Source: Chryseobacterium fluminis (GTDB taxonomy: Bacteria; Bacteroidota; Bacteroidia; Flavobacteriales; Weeksellaceae). From it: DNA of 64,000 nt. Shown here one piece after another: positions 63,222 to 64,000 of this stretch. The position numbers and the translations under genes are program-made. Location of the stretch: the NCBI RefSeq assembly GCF_026314945.1, contig NZ_CP111121.1, positions 310,001 through 374,000 on the forward strand, in the 5' to 3' direction. Numbering within the stretch: the first letter of the stretch is position 1; each line of letters starts with the position of its first letter. The notes beneath the pieces were generated by a model. That model was not told the DNA's origin. It did not search any database and saw only the letters and a program-made list of their open reading frames with translations.

Positions 63222-63677
63222 ATGCATAAAAGTATAGAAATTAATGAAAAAATTTTTCAGGATGCCGTAAAATTCTACGGTACCGTTTTCAATATTCCTC
63301 CATTAGCTTCAAAAATTTATTCTTACTTACTTTTCGATTACGAGAAAGTCGGGATTACTTTTGATGAATTTGTCGATGTGTTTGCTGCGAGTAAAAGTTC
63401 TGTTTCTACCAGTATTTCACTGCTCCTGAATGCCGAACTGATCATTGATCACAATAAAATGGACGAACGAAAGCGTTATTTTTTCATTAATGAGGAATAT
63501 AAGAAAATAAGATTTGAAAAAATAGTTCAGAAAATGCGGGACGAATTAAAACTGCTGGATGATTTAAACAATTTTAAAAAAGTCCGGGATAATGGATATA
63601 ATGAAAGAACTGATGCTTATATCGCTCTTTTAAATAAAAATATAATGAATATCGAAGAATCTCTTAATAAACTATAA
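63222..63677 (+). CDS. GbsR/MarR-type transcriptional regulator of the efflux genes
   Basis: A 151-residue winged-helix regulator related to GbsR: FYGTVFNIPPLASKIYSYLLFD, FAASKSSVSTSISLLLNAELI (recognition helix) and DERKRYFFI (wing), then a C-terminal coiled-coil dimerisation helix. ATG 63222 is preferred; an in-frame TTG at 63213 lies within the -7 box. Its stop is one base before the efflux adaptor gene, so the two are co-transcribed. The overlapping palindromes ahead of it suggest repression of itself and the pump, lifted by a substrate. Confidence 0.9.
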   Translation: MHKSIEINEKIFQDAVKFYGTVFNIPPLASKIYSYLLFDYEKVGITFDEFVDVFAASKSSVSTSISLLLNAELIIDHNKMDERKRYFFINEEYKKIRFEKIVQKMRDELKLLDDLNNFKKVRDNGYNERTDAYIALLNKNIMNIEESLNKL

Positions 63678-63678
63678 A

Positions 63679-64000
63679 ATGAACAATAAGCTAGTTATAC
63701 TTTCTGTTGCAGCGTTTTCACTGACTGCCTGCAAAAAAGAAGCTCCAAAACAGGATGGTCCGAAACCTTATCCTGTAGTAAACGTGGAGGCCAAAAATAT
63801 AGTGGGATACCAGACTTTTCCGGCTACCATTCAGGGTAGGGTAAACAATGATGTCCGGGCAAAAATACAGGGATATATTACACAGGTTTTAGTGGATGAA
63901 GGACAATATGTTACGAAGGGTCAGCCTTTATTCCGTTTAGAAACCAATATCTTAACTGAAAATGCTGCTGCTTCCAAAGCCGGAATCGGTGCGGCAGAAT
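63679..64000 (+). CDS. RND efflux periplasmic adaptor (MexA/AcrA type), 5' part
   Basis: The first 107 codons of an HlyD/MexA-type membrane fusion protein; the window ends inside the gene. A lipoprotein signal ends LTAC near residue 18. The barrel-sandwich segment follows: VRAKIQGYITQVLVDEGQYVTKGQPLFRL, then the first coiled helix (ENAAASKAGIGAAE). It would link an RND pump to an outer-membrane channel encoded downstream. The GbsR-like regulator gene ends one base upstream. Confidence 0.93.
   Translation, partial: MNNKLVILSVAAFSLTACKKEAPKQDGPKPYPVVNVEAKNIVGYQTFPATIQGRVNNDVRAKIQGYITQVLVDEGQYVTKGQPLFRLETNILTENAAASKAGIGAAE

Overview
The window reads as chromosomal DNA of a Flavobacteriia bacterium, most probably Chryseobacterium or a close relative in the Weeksellaceae. 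This rests on seven points: low GC; Bacteroidetes-type -7 boxes (TAnnTTTG) a few bases upstream of many starts; no classical -35/-10 promoters; a type IX secretion gene (porQ); a TamL lipoprotein; a GLPGLI-family gene; and a PaaE-like reductase with a C-terminal 2Fe-2S domain. Genus-level placement is inference; no database search was run.

Layout. 1-2450: end of a PAP2 phosphatase gene, a tRNA-Arg(CCU), an SDR oxidoreductase broken by a one-base frameshift, and its AraC-type neighbour; a 21-bp-spaced direct repeat ahead of the SDR looks like the AraC site. 2460-8810: a very large repeat-built secreted surface protein (about 1,500 aa, also frameshifted) and a TPR/transmembrane/LuxR-HTH sensor-regulator. 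8810-14240: a long non-coding stretch with orphan terminators, an atypical SDR, uvrA and a secreted YD-repeat-like protein. 14274-15899: a complete IS1595-like element with well-matched inverted ends and a possible passenger gene. 16190-18900: TonB-dependent receptor and DUF2490 protein. 18930-24090: four smaller paralogues of the large surface protein, and a segmental duplication carrying their long 5' leader plus a SpoT-hydrolase-like HD gene, intact in one copy and a pseudogene in the other.

24330-31230: a fatty-acid beta-oxidation operon (MarR regulator, fused 3-hydroxyacyl-CoA dehydrogenase/enoyl-CoA hydratase, thiolase, acyl-CoA dehydrogenase). Two unrelated-looking four-helix-bundle (23S intervening-sequence type) genes sit in its gaps, each flanked by inverted AT-rich repeats. 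Two near-identical 20-bp palindromes lie upstream of marR. 31250-37820: an iron/cobalamin-type ABC ATPase and its FecCD permease, held 4.1 kb apart by an accessory block (IS1182 transposase with an amber codon, a truncated ORF, a GLPGLI gene, and a small Cys-containing secreted protein), followed by a TlpA-like thioredoxin.

37850-53550: housekeeping and envelope genes: PaaE-like reductase, SanA/YdcF protein, TamL, SpoU-type RNA methyltransferase, a YtxH/holin-like envelope cluster, cmk, porQ, pyrH, frr, a lipoprotein, LptF/G-type permease, LolA-like carrier and FtsK. 54100-64000: fused ResB-CcsA cytochrome c maturation protein, SPFH protein with a ribbon-helix-helix partner, a lysine catabolic pair (lysine 6-aminotransferase and ALDH7-type semialdehyde dehydrogenase), a DUF2007 protein, a GNAT acetyltransferase, and a GbsR/MarR regulator with overlapping palindromes just ahead of an RND efflux adaptor cut off by the window end.

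The least ordinary region is the family of secreted QVGI-type surface proteins (2584-7073 and 19002-23032) with its regulator, duplicated leader and linked HD hydrolase gene. Two genes (SDR and the large surface protein) each break at a run of three G where four would restore the frame, so base-calling error should be excluded before calling either a true pseudogene.
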